DNA from: Bacilli bacterium
GTDB lineage: Bacteria > Bacillota_I > Bacilli_A > RF39 > UBA660
DNA length: 21,113 bases
NCBI GenBank assembly: GCA_017550205.1
Contig: JAFZPS010000019.1
Span: 1-21,113, forward strand
Direction: 5' to 3'
Part shown: positions 1-6,449 of the stretch, in pieces
Layout: each line of letters starts with the position of its first letter
How positions within the stretch are numbered: position 1 is the first letter of the stretch
Notes under the pieces: model-generated
What the model was told of the DNA's origin: nothing
The model's input: only the letters and a program-made list of their open reading frames with translations
Database searches by the model: none
Program-made: the position numbers and the translations under genes

Positions 1-37
1 CGGGCGGTCACAGGTTCGAGTCCTGTAGGGTCCACCA
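1..37 (+). tRNA. tRNA, 3' portion only (isotype not determinable)
   Basis: The window opens inside a tRNA. Visible are the T arm (ACAGG stem, TTCGAGT loop, CCTGT stem), the 3' acceptor strand AGGGTCC, a discriminator A and an encoded CCA end at 35-37. The anticodon lies upstream of the window, so the amino acid cannot be read. The acceptor and T arm resemble elongator tRNA-Met of some Bacillota, but that is only a guess. It lies 13 bases before tRNA-Leu, so the two are probably co-transcribed. Confidence 0.9.
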
Positions 38-50
38 TTTTTTATTTATC

Positions 51-134
51 GCGAGTATGGCGGAATTGGCAGACGCGCTAGACTTAGGATCTAGTGTCCC
101 AGACGTGCAGGTTCAACTCCTGTTACTCGCACCA
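51..134 (+). tRNA. tRNA-Leu (anticodon UAG)
   Basis: This is a complete class II tRNA. The acceptor strands GCGAGTA and TACTCGC pair perfectly. The anticodon stem CTAGA/TCTAG encloses the loop CTTAGGA, which gives anticodon TAG at 85-87. A long variable region follows, then a T arm (GCAGG, loop TTCAACT, CCTGT) and an encoded CCA. The UAG anticodon reads CUN leucine codons. It is the last gene of a tRNA cluster and is followed 12 bases later by a terminator hairpin. Confidence 0.97.
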
Positions 135-146
135 ATAAAAAAGACT

Positions 147-174
147 AAATCAATCAGAAATGATTGATTTTTTT
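147..174 (+). terminator. Rho-independent terminator of the tRNA cluster
   Basis: A 10-bp stem (AAATCAATCA at 147-156, TGATTGATTT at 161-170) closes a GAAA tetraloop and runs into a T tract to 174. The right arm also contains TTGATT (164-169), which serves as a plausible -35 box for the next gene. Confidence 0.9.
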
Positions 175-192
175 ATTTTCATAAATTATAAT
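164..192 (+). promoter_or_regulatory. SigA-type promoter of the 219-1397 gene
   Basis: TTGATT (164-169), a 17-base spacer and a perfect TATAAT (187-192) form a housekeeping-type promoter. The predicted start is near 199, leaving a leader of about 20 bases that holds AAAGGAGA before the ATG. The -35 box lies inside the upstream terminator's right arm. Confidence 0.65.
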
Positions 193-218
193 AAATAACT
201 ATCAAAAGGAGAAACTAT

Positions 219-1397
219 ATGAATCATATAAAATTTACAGGAACAATGAAGGCCGCTGAAAAAGCTGGTTTAATAAACAAAAATGATGAGTACTGGAAAA
301 ATCTAGAAATCATAGAAGGAGACTCCTATTACGCAATAGTTAAAGGAAAAGTACCGCTAGAAGTAGCTCTAATTATTTATAATAAATATCCAGAAAACCA
401 ATATGGAATTAGAGTAGAAGGCGGAAGAGACAATTATGATCCAAAAGAATGGGCTAAAGATGACGAATATCAAAAAGAAGCTGATAGTTATCCAAAAGGA
501 TATACTAATCACTTTGAAATAGAAGAAAGATATAATAGTCTACAAAGTAATCTTAAAAAGAGACCAGATGAAAATAAGTATATAGGTACATATCATATTG
601 ATACAAAAGAAGGATTAATAATACTTTTAGCTGAAATGAAAGACTATTATTTAAGAAAACATAATCAACCAGAAACAGCAGTAGAAAAAGTTGATAAAGT
701 AGTAGCAAAAGCAACTGAATATATGGTAAAAGAAGTTAATCCAACAATAACAGCATATGATTGGATGCAAGAAGATGAAAACAATAAAGACTTATATAAT
801 GAACCAACAAATAATGTATTTAGAAAAGAATTAACGGAAACATTTAAAGATGTCTTAGCAGAATTTGATAAAGCAGTTAATCCATTCATTAATAATGATA
901 TAAAAATAGATAGTGCTATTAATTATACTAAAAAAGTACAAGTTGAGGGTTACACATTTAATAAATATAATGGTAAAAGTAGAGAAAATTCTTGTCATTT
1001 AAGTATATATGATAAAGAAAAAACACATCCTGATTTTCATAATTTTACTGAGTATTTTAGAGTACCAGATGGTTTCTCATTTATATTAGAATACTCAATA
1101 CAGGGATATAATATGATTAGAGTAATACATTATTTCACAAGTAGTAACGATCATGAATTAGGAAAAGGTGAAATAATCTCAGTAGAATATTTAGATTATT
1201 TAAATCATGAAAAGACAGATATAAGATTAAATATATCTAATTGGAGAGCAGGAGAAACATACGGAGATAAAAATGATGCCTCTATAGACCAATTAACATA
1301 TGTTTATGATAAACTAATAGAAGCAACAGAATATGCTAAAAAAATAACTATTGATAATATGGCAAAACAAAATGAAAAAGTAAAAATTAAAAAGTAA
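219..1397 (+). CDS. Hypothetical protein, 392 aa
   Basis: I do not recognise this protein. The start is supported by AAAGGAGA seven bases upstream and by a good promoter at 164-192. The product looks soluble and cytoplasmic: no signal peptide or membrane segment is visible, and it is rich in Lys, Glu, Asn and Tyr. The first 70 or so residues look like a small mixed alpha/beta region. The middle (about 140-230) is predicted helical and charged, and the last third (about 240-350) has alternating hydrophobic segments suggesting beta strands. There are no evident catalytic motifs and almost no cysteine. It stands alone, bounded by terminators on both sides. Its place directly after a tRNA cluster, a common integration site, is compatible with acquired cargo, but no integrase or duplicated tRNA end is seen. 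The reading frame is secure; the function is unknown. Confidence 0.85.
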   Translation: MNHIKFTGTMKAAEKAGLINKNDEYWKNLEIIEGDSYYAIVKGKVPLEVALIIYNKYPENQYGIRVEGGRDNYDPKEWAKDDEYQKEADSYPKGYTNHFEIEERYNSLQSNLKKRPDENKYIGTYHIDTKEGLIILLAEMKDYYLRKHNQPETAVEKVDKVVAKATEYMVKEVNPTITAYDWMQEDENNKDLYNEPTNNVFRKELTETFKDVLAEFDKAVNPFINNDIKIDSAINYTKKVQVEGYTFNKYNGKSRENSCHLSIYDKEKTHPDFHNFTEYFRVPDGFSFILEYSIQGYNMIRVIHYFTSSNDHELGKGEIISVEYLDYLNHEKTDIRLNISNWRAGETYGDKNDASIDQLTYVYDKLIEATEYAKKITIDNMAKQNEKVKIKK

Positions 1398-1425
1398 AAA
1401 GATGATTAAAATCATCTTTTATTTT
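1398..1425. terminator. Bidirectional terminator between convergent genes
   Basis: AAAGATGAT (1398-1406), loop TAAA, ATCATCTTT (1411-1419) form a 9-bp stem followed by a T-rich run on the plus strand. The reverse complement also ends in a T-rich stretch. The hairpin directly follows the stop of the plus-strand gene and overlaps the stop of the convergent LysR gene, so it can serve both. Confidence 0.8.
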
Positions 1426-2309
1426 TTAGTAATAATTTCAATAAGTTTCTTAGTACTAAAACTAGGAATATGATTCTTAGAAAGTACAATACCTATATAT
1501 CTACTAGGAATTTTTTCTTTTAATTTAAGTTTATATAATTCATTATTTTTTAATAAATTTTTACTATAATCTTCATTTATATAACCAATTCCTAAACCAA
1601 TTTTAGTAAATTCAACAACAAGTGTATATCCTGCTAATTCCATACTCGGATTTAAAGTAACATTATTTTTTCTTGCAAAACTATCTAAAAATTTTCTTGT
1701 ATTAGATCCTTTTGGTTGAAGAATTAACGGATAATTACTTAACTCTTTTAGAGAAATTTCTTTATCAATCAATTCTTTATATTTTTTATTTACAGCAAAA
1801 CAATCAGTTACTTTTTTACATTTAATTACTTCTAAGTCATCACCATATTTTTTATCAATCATATGTAATATTACAATATCCAATAATCCATTTCTTAATT
1901 TATATAATAATTCACTAGAAACATTAGTATCTATTTGTATATCTATTTTAGGATACTTTTCATGAAATTCCTCTAGATATGGTAATAAAAATTCTTTAGT
2001 AAGAGTAGTACTAATACCAATTCTAATACTGCCAGTTTCTAGATTAATTAAATCAGTAAACTTATTCTCAGCATTATTAATATATTCTATAGCTTGCCTT
2101 ATATAATTATAAAACTCTTTACCCTCATTAGTTAAAATAACACCACGTTTAGTTCTAACAAATAGAGTTCCACCTAATTGTTCTTCTAGATTCTTAATTG
2201 ATTTACTAATAGCAGGTTGAGATATATTTAATTCTTCACTTGCTTTAGTAATATTACCATTATTAGCTACTACATAAAAAATTCTATATAATTCAAAATC
2301 AATATTCAT
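1419..2309 (-). CDS. LysR-family transcriptional regulator
   Basis: This 296-residue protein has the usual LysR length and layout. The N-terminal winged helix-turn-helix (about residues 5-62) shows NITKASEELNISQPAISKSI, followed by the linker pattern LEEQLGGTLFVRTKRG and LTNEGKEFYNYI. A periplasmic-binding-protein-like effector domain (about 90-290) contains the typical IRIGIS and LDIVILH strands. The start has GGAGGT upstream. It diverges from the coenzyme A operon with only 91 bases between start codons, and the two predicted promoters overlap, so autoregulation and control of coaE are plausible by analogy with other LysR regulators. The effector is unknown. The family is certain; the target is inferred from position only. 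Confidence 0.95.
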   Translation of the reverse strand: MNIDFELYRIFYVVANNGNITKASEELNISQPAISKSIKNLEEQLGGTLFVRTKRGVILTNEGKEFYNYIRQAIEYINNAENKFTDLINLETGSIRIGISTTLTKEFLLPYLEEFHEKYPKIDIQIDTNVSSELLYKLRNGLLDIVILHMIDKKYGDDLEVIKCKKVTDCFAVNKKYKELIDKEISLKELSNYPLILQPKGSNTRKFLDSFARKNNVTLNPSMELAGYTLVVEFTKIGLGIGYINEDYSKNLLKNNELYKLKLKEKIPSRYIGIVLSKNHIPSFSTKKLIEIITKK

Positions 2310-2347
2310 AATAACCTCCAGTTATATTTAACATAATAAATATGTAT

Positions 2348-2376
2348 TTTAATTATAACAAAAATAGTACTACAAT
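2348..2376 (+). promoter_or_regulatory. Possible promoter of the coaE operon
   Basis: TTTAAT (2348-2353), a 17-base spacer and TACAAT (2371-2376) lie 24 bases before the coaE ATG. The match is moderate in very AT-rich DNA. The overlap with the divergent LysR promoter means that both cannot easily be occupied at once. Confidence 0.45.
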
Positions 2377-2380
2377 ACAA
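2352..2380 (-). promoter_or_regulatory. Promoter of the LysR gene (minus strand)
   Basis: On the minus strand, TTGTAT (2375-2380), a 17-base spacer and TATAAT (2352-2357) form a promoter, with an extended TG motif (TGTTATAAT, 2352-2360). The predicted start is near 2345, giving a leader of about 35 bases. It overlaps the opposing coaE promoter almost completely. Confidence 0.6.
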
Positions 2381-2400
2381 CTAAGAGAGGAGGAAAAAGT

Positions 2401-2949
2401 ATGATTATAGGAATCACTGGAAAATCAGGTAGTGGTAAATCTACATTAGCTAAAAAGATACTAGAGAAAAAAGAAAATGCTGTATATCTAGAAATAGATA
2501 AAATAGGTCATAAAGTACTAACATTCCCAGATGTAGAAGAAGAAATAGTAAAAACTTTTGGTAAAGACGTTATTAATGAAGATAAGGTAGATAGAAAGAA
2601 GCTTGGTGATATTGTATTTAATTCAAGAGAGGAATGGAATAAATTAAATAAAATATCATGGGAATATATGAAAGTGGAAATAGATAACCTTATTGAAGAA
2701 AATAAAGATAAAGTAATTATCATAGATTGGTTATTATTACCATTATCACATTACTTTGATATGTGTGATATAAAAATACTTTTAGATATCCCATATAATA
2801 TAAGAAAAGAAAGAGCTATGAAAAGAGATAATATAACAGAAGAAGCTTTTGATTTAAGAGAAAAAGCAAGTATAGATTTCGATAAAGATAAATTTGATTA
2901 TGTATTAGAAACAGATGAAAAAATTAAAAGGATGGTGAAAACACTATGA
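2401..2949 (+). CDS. coaE: Dephospho-CoA kinase
   Basis: CoaE phosphorylates the 3'-hydroxyl of the ribose of dephospho-CoA with ATP, the last step of coenzyme A synthesis, in the cytoplasm. The 182 residues begin with a P-loop, GKSGSGKST (about residues 7-15), followed by LEIDKIGHKVL, the counterpart of the family's DAD-x-I segment. VDRKKLGDIVF and LNKI around residues 63-84 match the conserved CoaE region. It is slightly shorter than the usual 195-205 residues, and the DAD motif is EID here. A strong AGGAGG precedes the start. It overlaps coaD by ATGA, and this pairing with the preceding enzyme of the pathway strongly supports the call. A generic P-loop nucleotide kinase is the alternative. 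Confidence 0.88.
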   Translation: MIIGITGKSGSGKSTLAKKILEKKENAVYLEIDKIGHKVLTFPDVEEEIVKTFGKDVINEDKVDRKKLGDIVFNSREEWNKLNKISWEYMKVEIDNLIEENKDKVIIIDWLLLPLSHYFDMCDIKILLDIPYNIRKERAMKRDNITEEAFDLREKASIDFDKDKFDYVLETDEKIKRMVKTL

Positions 2950-3446
2950 CAAAAGTATTATATCCAGGAAGTTTTGATCCTATTACTAAAGGCCATATGA
3001 ATATAATTGAACAAGCAAGTGATTTATTTGATGAAGTAGTAGTAGCAGTAATGCAAAACCCAACAAAAAAGCAAGGAATGTTTACTATTGAAGAAAGAAT
3101 GGAAATGATTAAAGAACTATATCATAGAATGAATAATATTAAAGTAATTACAGGAAATGGTGCTGCGGTAGATGTAGCAATCTTAAATGAATGTAAAGCT
3201 ATTATTAGAGGTTTAAGAAGTTTAAGTGATTATGATTACGAAGTTCAATTACAACAGATCAATAAAGATATTTCTAACAACAAAGTAAATACTATTTGTC
3301 TATTTGCAGATAAAGAATATCAATTTATCTCATCTAGTATGGTAAAAGAAGTATTTAAATTAGATAAAGATATTTCTAATTATGTAGATGAAGAAGTACA
3401 AAAACAAATGATTAAGAAAAGAGATGAATTATATGGAAGAAATTAA
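2946..3446 (+). CDS. coaD: Phosphopantetheine adenylyltransferase
   Basis: CoaD transfers AMP from ATP to 4'-phosphopantetheine to give dephospho-CoA, the substrate of CoaE encoded just upstream. The 166-residue length is typical. The nucleotidyltransferase motif GSFDPITKGHMNII (residues 8-21) carries the TxGH signature. IRGLRSLSDYDYE (about 88-100) and the C-terminal FISSSMVKEV (about 127-136) match the family's IRGLR and ISS motifs. The start overlaps the coaE stop (ATGA), implying translational coupling. The upstream pantothenate kinase and CoaBC genes are not in this window. Confidence 0.97.
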   Translation: MTKVLYPGSFDPITKGHMNIIEQASDLFDEVVVAVMQNPTKKQGMFTIEERMEMIKELYHRMNNIKVITGNGAAVDVAILNECKAIIRGLRSLSDYDYEVQLQQINKDISNNKVNTICLFADKEYQFISSSMVKEVFKLDKDISNYVDEEVQKQMIKKRDELYGRN

Positions 3447-4275
3447 ATTAAAAATATTAGGTTCAGTATCACCTTACTCAAAAGATAATAAAAACTGTCC
3501 AGGATACTTAATTAAATATAATAATCAAAATATATTATTTGATTGTGGTAATGGTTGTACAAGACTATTAAATATGTCTGAAGACTTAAATAATTTAAAA
3601 ATATTTATAACTCATCTACATCCAGATCATATAGGAGATTTAATATCACTTCTACAAGCAATTAGAGTATATAGAAGATATAATTTATATAAAGATAATA
3701 TTGATTTATATATACCAGAAACATTTGAAAGAGTATATGATTTTAGATTATATGAAGATGGTTGGGATAGATATGTAATTGGAGAAAAAAACTCACTAGA
3801 ATATGATTTAGTAAAAAGATATGCTGAATTAGCCGAAGTAAATCTACATAAATTAACATATAAAACAGAATTAAATAATTGTGTAGTAGAAGCAAAAAAA
3901 GCATTACACGATATAGAAAGTTATTCATTAAAAATAACCACAAAGATAGGAACTATTTCTTATTCTGGTGATACAGCAGAAACACTTAGCTATAATGCAG
4001 ATAATGGTAAAGGTATGATTTTATATAAGTTTGTTGAAAATAGTGATATATTTATATGTGAATCAACTTTTCTAAAAGATCAAAAGAAAAATGGTGCATT
4101 ACACTTATCTACTACTGATGCTGCATGGATTGCTAAAAAAGCAAATGTAAAGAAACTAATACTAACACACTTTTGGCCTGAAATAGATAAAGAAGAATAT
4201 GTTAAAGAAGCAAAAGAATTATTTAATAATGTAGAAGCTGCAGAAGAAGGAAAACAATATATATTAAGGAGATGA
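3433..4275 (+). CDS. MBL-fold metallo-hydrolase (YhfI/RNase Z-like)
   Basis: This protein is a metallo-beta-lactamase-fold hydrolase of about 280 residues. The metal-binding motif HLHPDH is at residues 61-66. Later ligands are visible in HDIESYSLKI, ISYSGDTA, ICESTF and LILTHFWPE, as in the RNase Z-like branch that includes Bacillus YhfI. I place the start at 3433 (MEEIKLKILG) rather than 3424, because the family begins with a beta strand directly and AAGAGA lies about 10 bases upstream. The gene then overlaps coaD by 14 bases. The substrate is unknown. The exosite of true tRNA 3'-processing RNase Z is not evident, so a general phosphodiesterase-like role is more likely. It is co-transcribed with coaE, coaD and the following PHP gene. 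Confidence 0.88.
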   Translation: MEEIKLKILGSVSPYSKDNKNCPGYLIKYNNQNILFDCGNGCTRLLNMSEDLNNLKIFITHLHPDHIGDLISLLQAIRVYRRYNLYKDNIDLYIPETFERVYDFRLYEDGWDRYVIGEKNSLEYDLVKRYAELAEVNLHKLTYKTELNNCVVEAKKALHDIESYSLKITTKIGTISYSGDTAETLSYNADNGKGMILYKFVENSDIFICESTFLKDQKKNGALHLSTTDAAWIAKKANVKKLILTHFWPEIDKEEYVKEAKELFNNVEAAEEGKQYILRR

Positions 4276-4279
4276 TAAT

Positions 4280-5137
4280 ATGGAAGAATTAATAGATTTA
4301 CATACACATACAAGGTTTTCTGACGGAGAATTATCACCAGAAAAATTAATAGAATTAGCAAAAACAAGAAATATAAAAACAATAGCTATTACAGATCATG
4401 ATACAGTAAATGGAATTAAAAAAATAAGAAACTTAGAACTAGGTAATATAGAAGTAATAAAAGGTATAGAATTATCAGCTAAAGCAACTAAAGGTACATT
4501 TCATATATTAGGTTATGATTTAGACTTAGATAGTGAAATATTAAATAATAAAATGTGGGAATTAAAAACAAATAGTACTAATTCAACATTATCAGTAATG
4601 GAACAAATAAAAAGAGATTATGGAATTAGATTTGATTACGATGATATAAAAAAATTAATAAATGCCAATCGTCATATAGGAAGACCAGATTTAGCCAAAC
4701 TATGTATTAAATATGGGTATGCTACTACACCACAAGAAGCATTTGATAAATATTTAAATGCCGCTCATGAAAAAATAAGAGGATTAAACAAATGGTTAAC
4801 TTATGAAGAATGTTTAGATTTAATAATAAAAAGTGGTGGAATACCAGTATTAGCTCATCCATATCAATTAAAAATGACAGAAGAAGAATTTATTCCATTA
4901 TTAGAAAATATGATTAAATGCGGTTTAAGAGGAATAGAAGTATATCATTCAAATCATTCAAAAGAACAAATGGAATATTATAAAAAAATAGCTAATAAAT
5001 ATGATTTACTAATTAGTGGTGGTAGTGACTATCATGGTAAAATATTAAAACCTGATATTGAATTAGGCACTGGTAAAAATAATAATCTAAAATTAAAGCA
5101 ATTATCTCTAGTAGATGAAATACATAAAAGAAGATAA
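4280..5137 (+). CDS. PHP-domain phosphoesterase (RNase AM/TrpH-like)
   Basis: A 285-residue PHP metal-dependent phosphoesterase, the usual length of the TrpH/RNase AM family, which removes nucleotides or phosphate from 5' ends of RNA fragments and 3',5'-bisphosphonucleotides. Metal ligands follow the family order: LIDLHTHTRFSDG (H8, H10), ITDHDTV (D39, H40), GIELSA, NRHIGRPDLA, VLAHPYQL and GGSDYHGK near the C-terminus. HILGYDLD and GIEVYH are also typical. It starts four bases after the preceding stop behind AGGAGATG. A second PHP protein of the same family is encoded at 14963-15865. The exact substrate is not proven; the link to CoA genes could be incidental, although 3',5'-bisphosphonucleotide is a by-product of CoA-dependent carrier-protein activation. 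Confidence 0.92.
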   Translation: MEELIDLHTHTRFSDGELSPEKLIELAKTRNIKTIAITDHDTVNGIKKIRNLELGNIEVIKGIELSAKATKGTFHILGYDLDLDSEILNNKMWELKTNSTNSTLSVMEQIKRDYGIRFDYDDIKKLINANRHIGRPDLAKLCIKYGYATTPQEAFDKYLNAAHEKIRGLNKWLTYEECLDLIIKSGGIPVLAHPYQLKMTEEEFIPLLENMIKCGLRGIEVYHSNHSKEQMEYYKKIANKYDLLISGGSDYHGKILKPDIELGTGKNNNLKLKQLSLVDEIHKRR

Positions 5138-5150
5138 CTTCTTCTTTTTT
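5128..5150 (+). terminator. Terminator of the coaE-coaD-MBL-PHP operon
   Basis: AAGAAG (5128-5133), loop ATAA, CTTCTT (5138-5143) followed by CTTTTTT. An alternative 8-bp pairing (AAAAGAAG with CTTCTTTT) uses the same bases. The hairpin overlaps the PHP stop codon. Confidence 0.7.
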
Positions 5151-5154
5151 CTAT

Positions 5155-5182
5155 TTTAATTTATCAAAATATAGGGTATTAT
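5155..5182 (+). promoter_or_regulatory. Weak candidate promoter for trxA-trxB
   Basis: TTTAAT (5155-5160), a 16-base spacer and TATTAT (5177-5182) lie upstream of the trxA ribosome binding site. A promoter is expected here because a terminator precedes the gene, but several overlapping TA-rich hexamers make the exact position uncertain. Confidence 0.35.
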
Positions 5183-5205
5183 ATTATTAGAGAAAGGGTG
5201 TTTCT

Positions 5206-5517
5206 ATGAAAGTTATAAATGTTAATGAAAATAATTTTAATGAAGAGGTATTAAATTCAAAAACTAAAGTACTAGCAGACTTTAATGCAGAATGGTGTGG
5301 TCCATGTAGAATGTTAGGACCAATACTAGATAATTATGCAGAAGAACATGATAATATAAAAATAGTTTCTATTAATGTAGATGATAATAATGATTTAGCT
5401 AGAAAATATAATGTATTTTCAATACCATGTTTAGTAGTAATCAAAGATGGTAAAGAAATTAATAGATCTGTAGGATTAATATCTAAAACTGAAATAGATG
5501 AACTAATAGGTGATTAA
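5206..5517 (+). CDS. trxA: Thioredoxin
   Basis: Thioredoxin is a small cytoplasmic disulfide reductase that is kept reduced by thioredoxin reductase and NADPH. The 103 residues are the standard length. The redox site AEWCGPCRMLGP is near residues 28-39 with the classical WCGPC, and the cis-proline loop FSIPCLVVIKDGKE follows near residue 72. The residue after the cis-proline is Cys instead of the usual Thr, so a third thiol may sit near the active site. The ribosome binding site is AAAGGGTG. It is followed immediately by trxB, so enzyme and substrate are made together. Confidence 0.96.
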   Translation: MKVINVNENNFNEEVLNSKTKVLADFNAEWCGPCRMLGPILDNYAEEHDNIKIVSINVDDNNDLARKYNVFSIPCLVVIKDGKEINRSVGLISKTEIDELIGD

Positions 5518-5518
5518 T

Positions 5519-6397
5519 ATGTATGATATTATAATAATTGGAGCAGGTCCTGCTGGAATGACTGCTGCTATTTATGCAGCACGCGCTAATAAAAAAGTAT
5601 TAGTATTAGAAGCTTTAAATTATGGTGGAGAAATACTAAACACATTAAAAATTGAAAATTACCCAGTAGAAGAAAATATTAGTGGTTTTGATTTTGCTAC
5701 TAAATTATATAATCAAATAATTAAACTAGGTGTAGAAGTAAAATTAGAAAAAGTAATTAGTATTAATGAAGAAAAGCAAGTTAAAACAAATGAAAATACT
5801 TATACATCTAAAGCAATTATAATAGCTACAGGACTAAAAACACGTAAGTTAGATTTACCATTAGAAGAAGAATTAACTGGAAAAGGAATATCTTACTGCG
5901 CTACATGTGATGGAGCATTCTTCAAAAATAAAGATGTAGCTGTAGTAGGTGGAGGAAATACTGCTTTAGAAGATGCTTTATACTTATCAGATATCTGTAA
6001 TAAAGTATATTTAATACATAGAAGAAATGAATTTAGAGCTGATCCTATCACAGTAAATAAAGTATTAGAAAAAGATAATATAAAAGTATTATATGATTCA
6101 ATTATTACTAAAATTAATGGTTCTAATTACTTAGAAAGTATAGAAGTAAATAATGAATTATTAAATGTAAATGGTTTATTTATAGCTATAGGTAAAATAC
6201 CTCACTTAGATTATTTAAATAACTTAATAGAAACAAATGAATTAGGTTATATTAAATCAAATGAATTATGTCATACCAATATAGAAGGTATCTTTGTAGC
6301 AGGTGATATTAGAGAGAAAACACTACGTCAATTAGTAACAGCAACATCTGATGGAGCAGTAGCTGCAACAGAAGCAATTAAATATATAAATAAATAG
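5519..6397 (+). CDS. trxB: Thioredoxin reductase (NADPH)
   Basis: TrxB is a flavoenzyme that passes electrons from NADPH through FAD and a CxxC pair to thioredoxin. Visible motifs are the FAD-binding GAGPAGMTAA (residues 8-17), the redox-active CATCDG (about residue 131), the NADPH-binding GGGNTALEDAL, HRRNEFRAD whose arginines favour NADPH, and the terminal FAD motif GDIREKTLRQLVTA. I choose ATG 5519 over GTG 5510: the family begins with MYDIIIIGAG, the AGGTGAT ribosome binding site overlaps the GTG, and the ATG follows one base after the trxA stop. The 292-residue product is slightly short, within the normal range. It is the second gene of a two-gene operon that ends in a clear terminator. 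Confidence 0.97.
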   Translation: MYDIIIIGAGPAGMTAAIYAARANKKVLVLEALNYGGEILNTLKIENYPVEENISGFDFATKLYNQIIKLGVEVKLEKVISINEEKQVKTNENTYTSKAIIIATGLKTRKLDLPLEEELTGKGISYCATCDGAFFKNKDVAVVGGGNTALEDALYLSDICNKVYLIHRRNEFRADPITVNKVLEKDNIKVLYDSIITKINGSNYLESIEVNNELLNVNGLFIAIGKIPHLDYLNNLIETNELGYIKSNELCHTNIEGIFVAGDIREKTLRQLVTATSDGAVAATEAIKYINK

Positions 6398-6417
6398 AGT
6401 TCAATGAACTCTTTTTT
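6396..6417 (+). terminator. Terminator of trxA-trxB
   Basis: AGAGTTC (6396-6402), loop AAT, GAACTCT (6406-6412) then five T. The stem begins within the trxB stop codon. Confidence 0.85.
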
Positions 6418-6424
6418 ATTTTTG

Positions 6425-6433
6425 TGATATAAT
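6425..6433 (+). promoter_or_regulatory. Extended -10 promoter of the 6450-8798 operon
   Basis: TGATATAAT is a perfect TGn extended -10 box. The -35 position would fall within the terminator hairpin and is poor, as is common for extended -10 promoters. The predicted start is near 6440, so the leader would be only about 10 bases and would begin at the AGGTGAT ribosome binding site. Confidence 0.6.
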
Positions 6434-6449
6434 AATTCTAGGTGATTAT

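Noticed and set aside
1..134. Mobile element integrated at the tRNA genes
   Set aside because: No integrase, no direct repeat of the tRNA 3' end within the window and no transposase gene were seen.
665..889. Minus-strand reading frame inside the 392-residue gene, and similar antisense frames elsewhere (for example 2508-2723, 3743-3943, 4080-4382, 7259-7555, 7670-7909, 11049-11273, 12602-12835, 13451-13690)
   Set aside because: Each lies wholly or mostly opposite a well-supported gene, lacks a proper ribosome binding site and has a composition that mirrors the sense gene. They are shadows.
2321..2359. GTTATA ... TATAAC inverted repeat as a LysR operator
   Set aside because: The six-base arms are 27 bases apart in very AT-rich DNA, which is expected by chance; one arm is also part of the predicted -10 box.
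3433..4275. Calling the MBL-fold gene rnz (tRNA 3'-processing RNase Z)
   Set aside because: The HxHxDH core fits, but the flexible exosite arm of true RNase Z is not recognisable and YhfI-like proteins fit equally well.
5510..5518. GTG start for trxB, and the similar GTG 14954 for the second PHP gene
   Set aside because: In both cases the GTG is part of an AGGTGAT ribosome binding site, and the family N-terminus begins at the following ATG.
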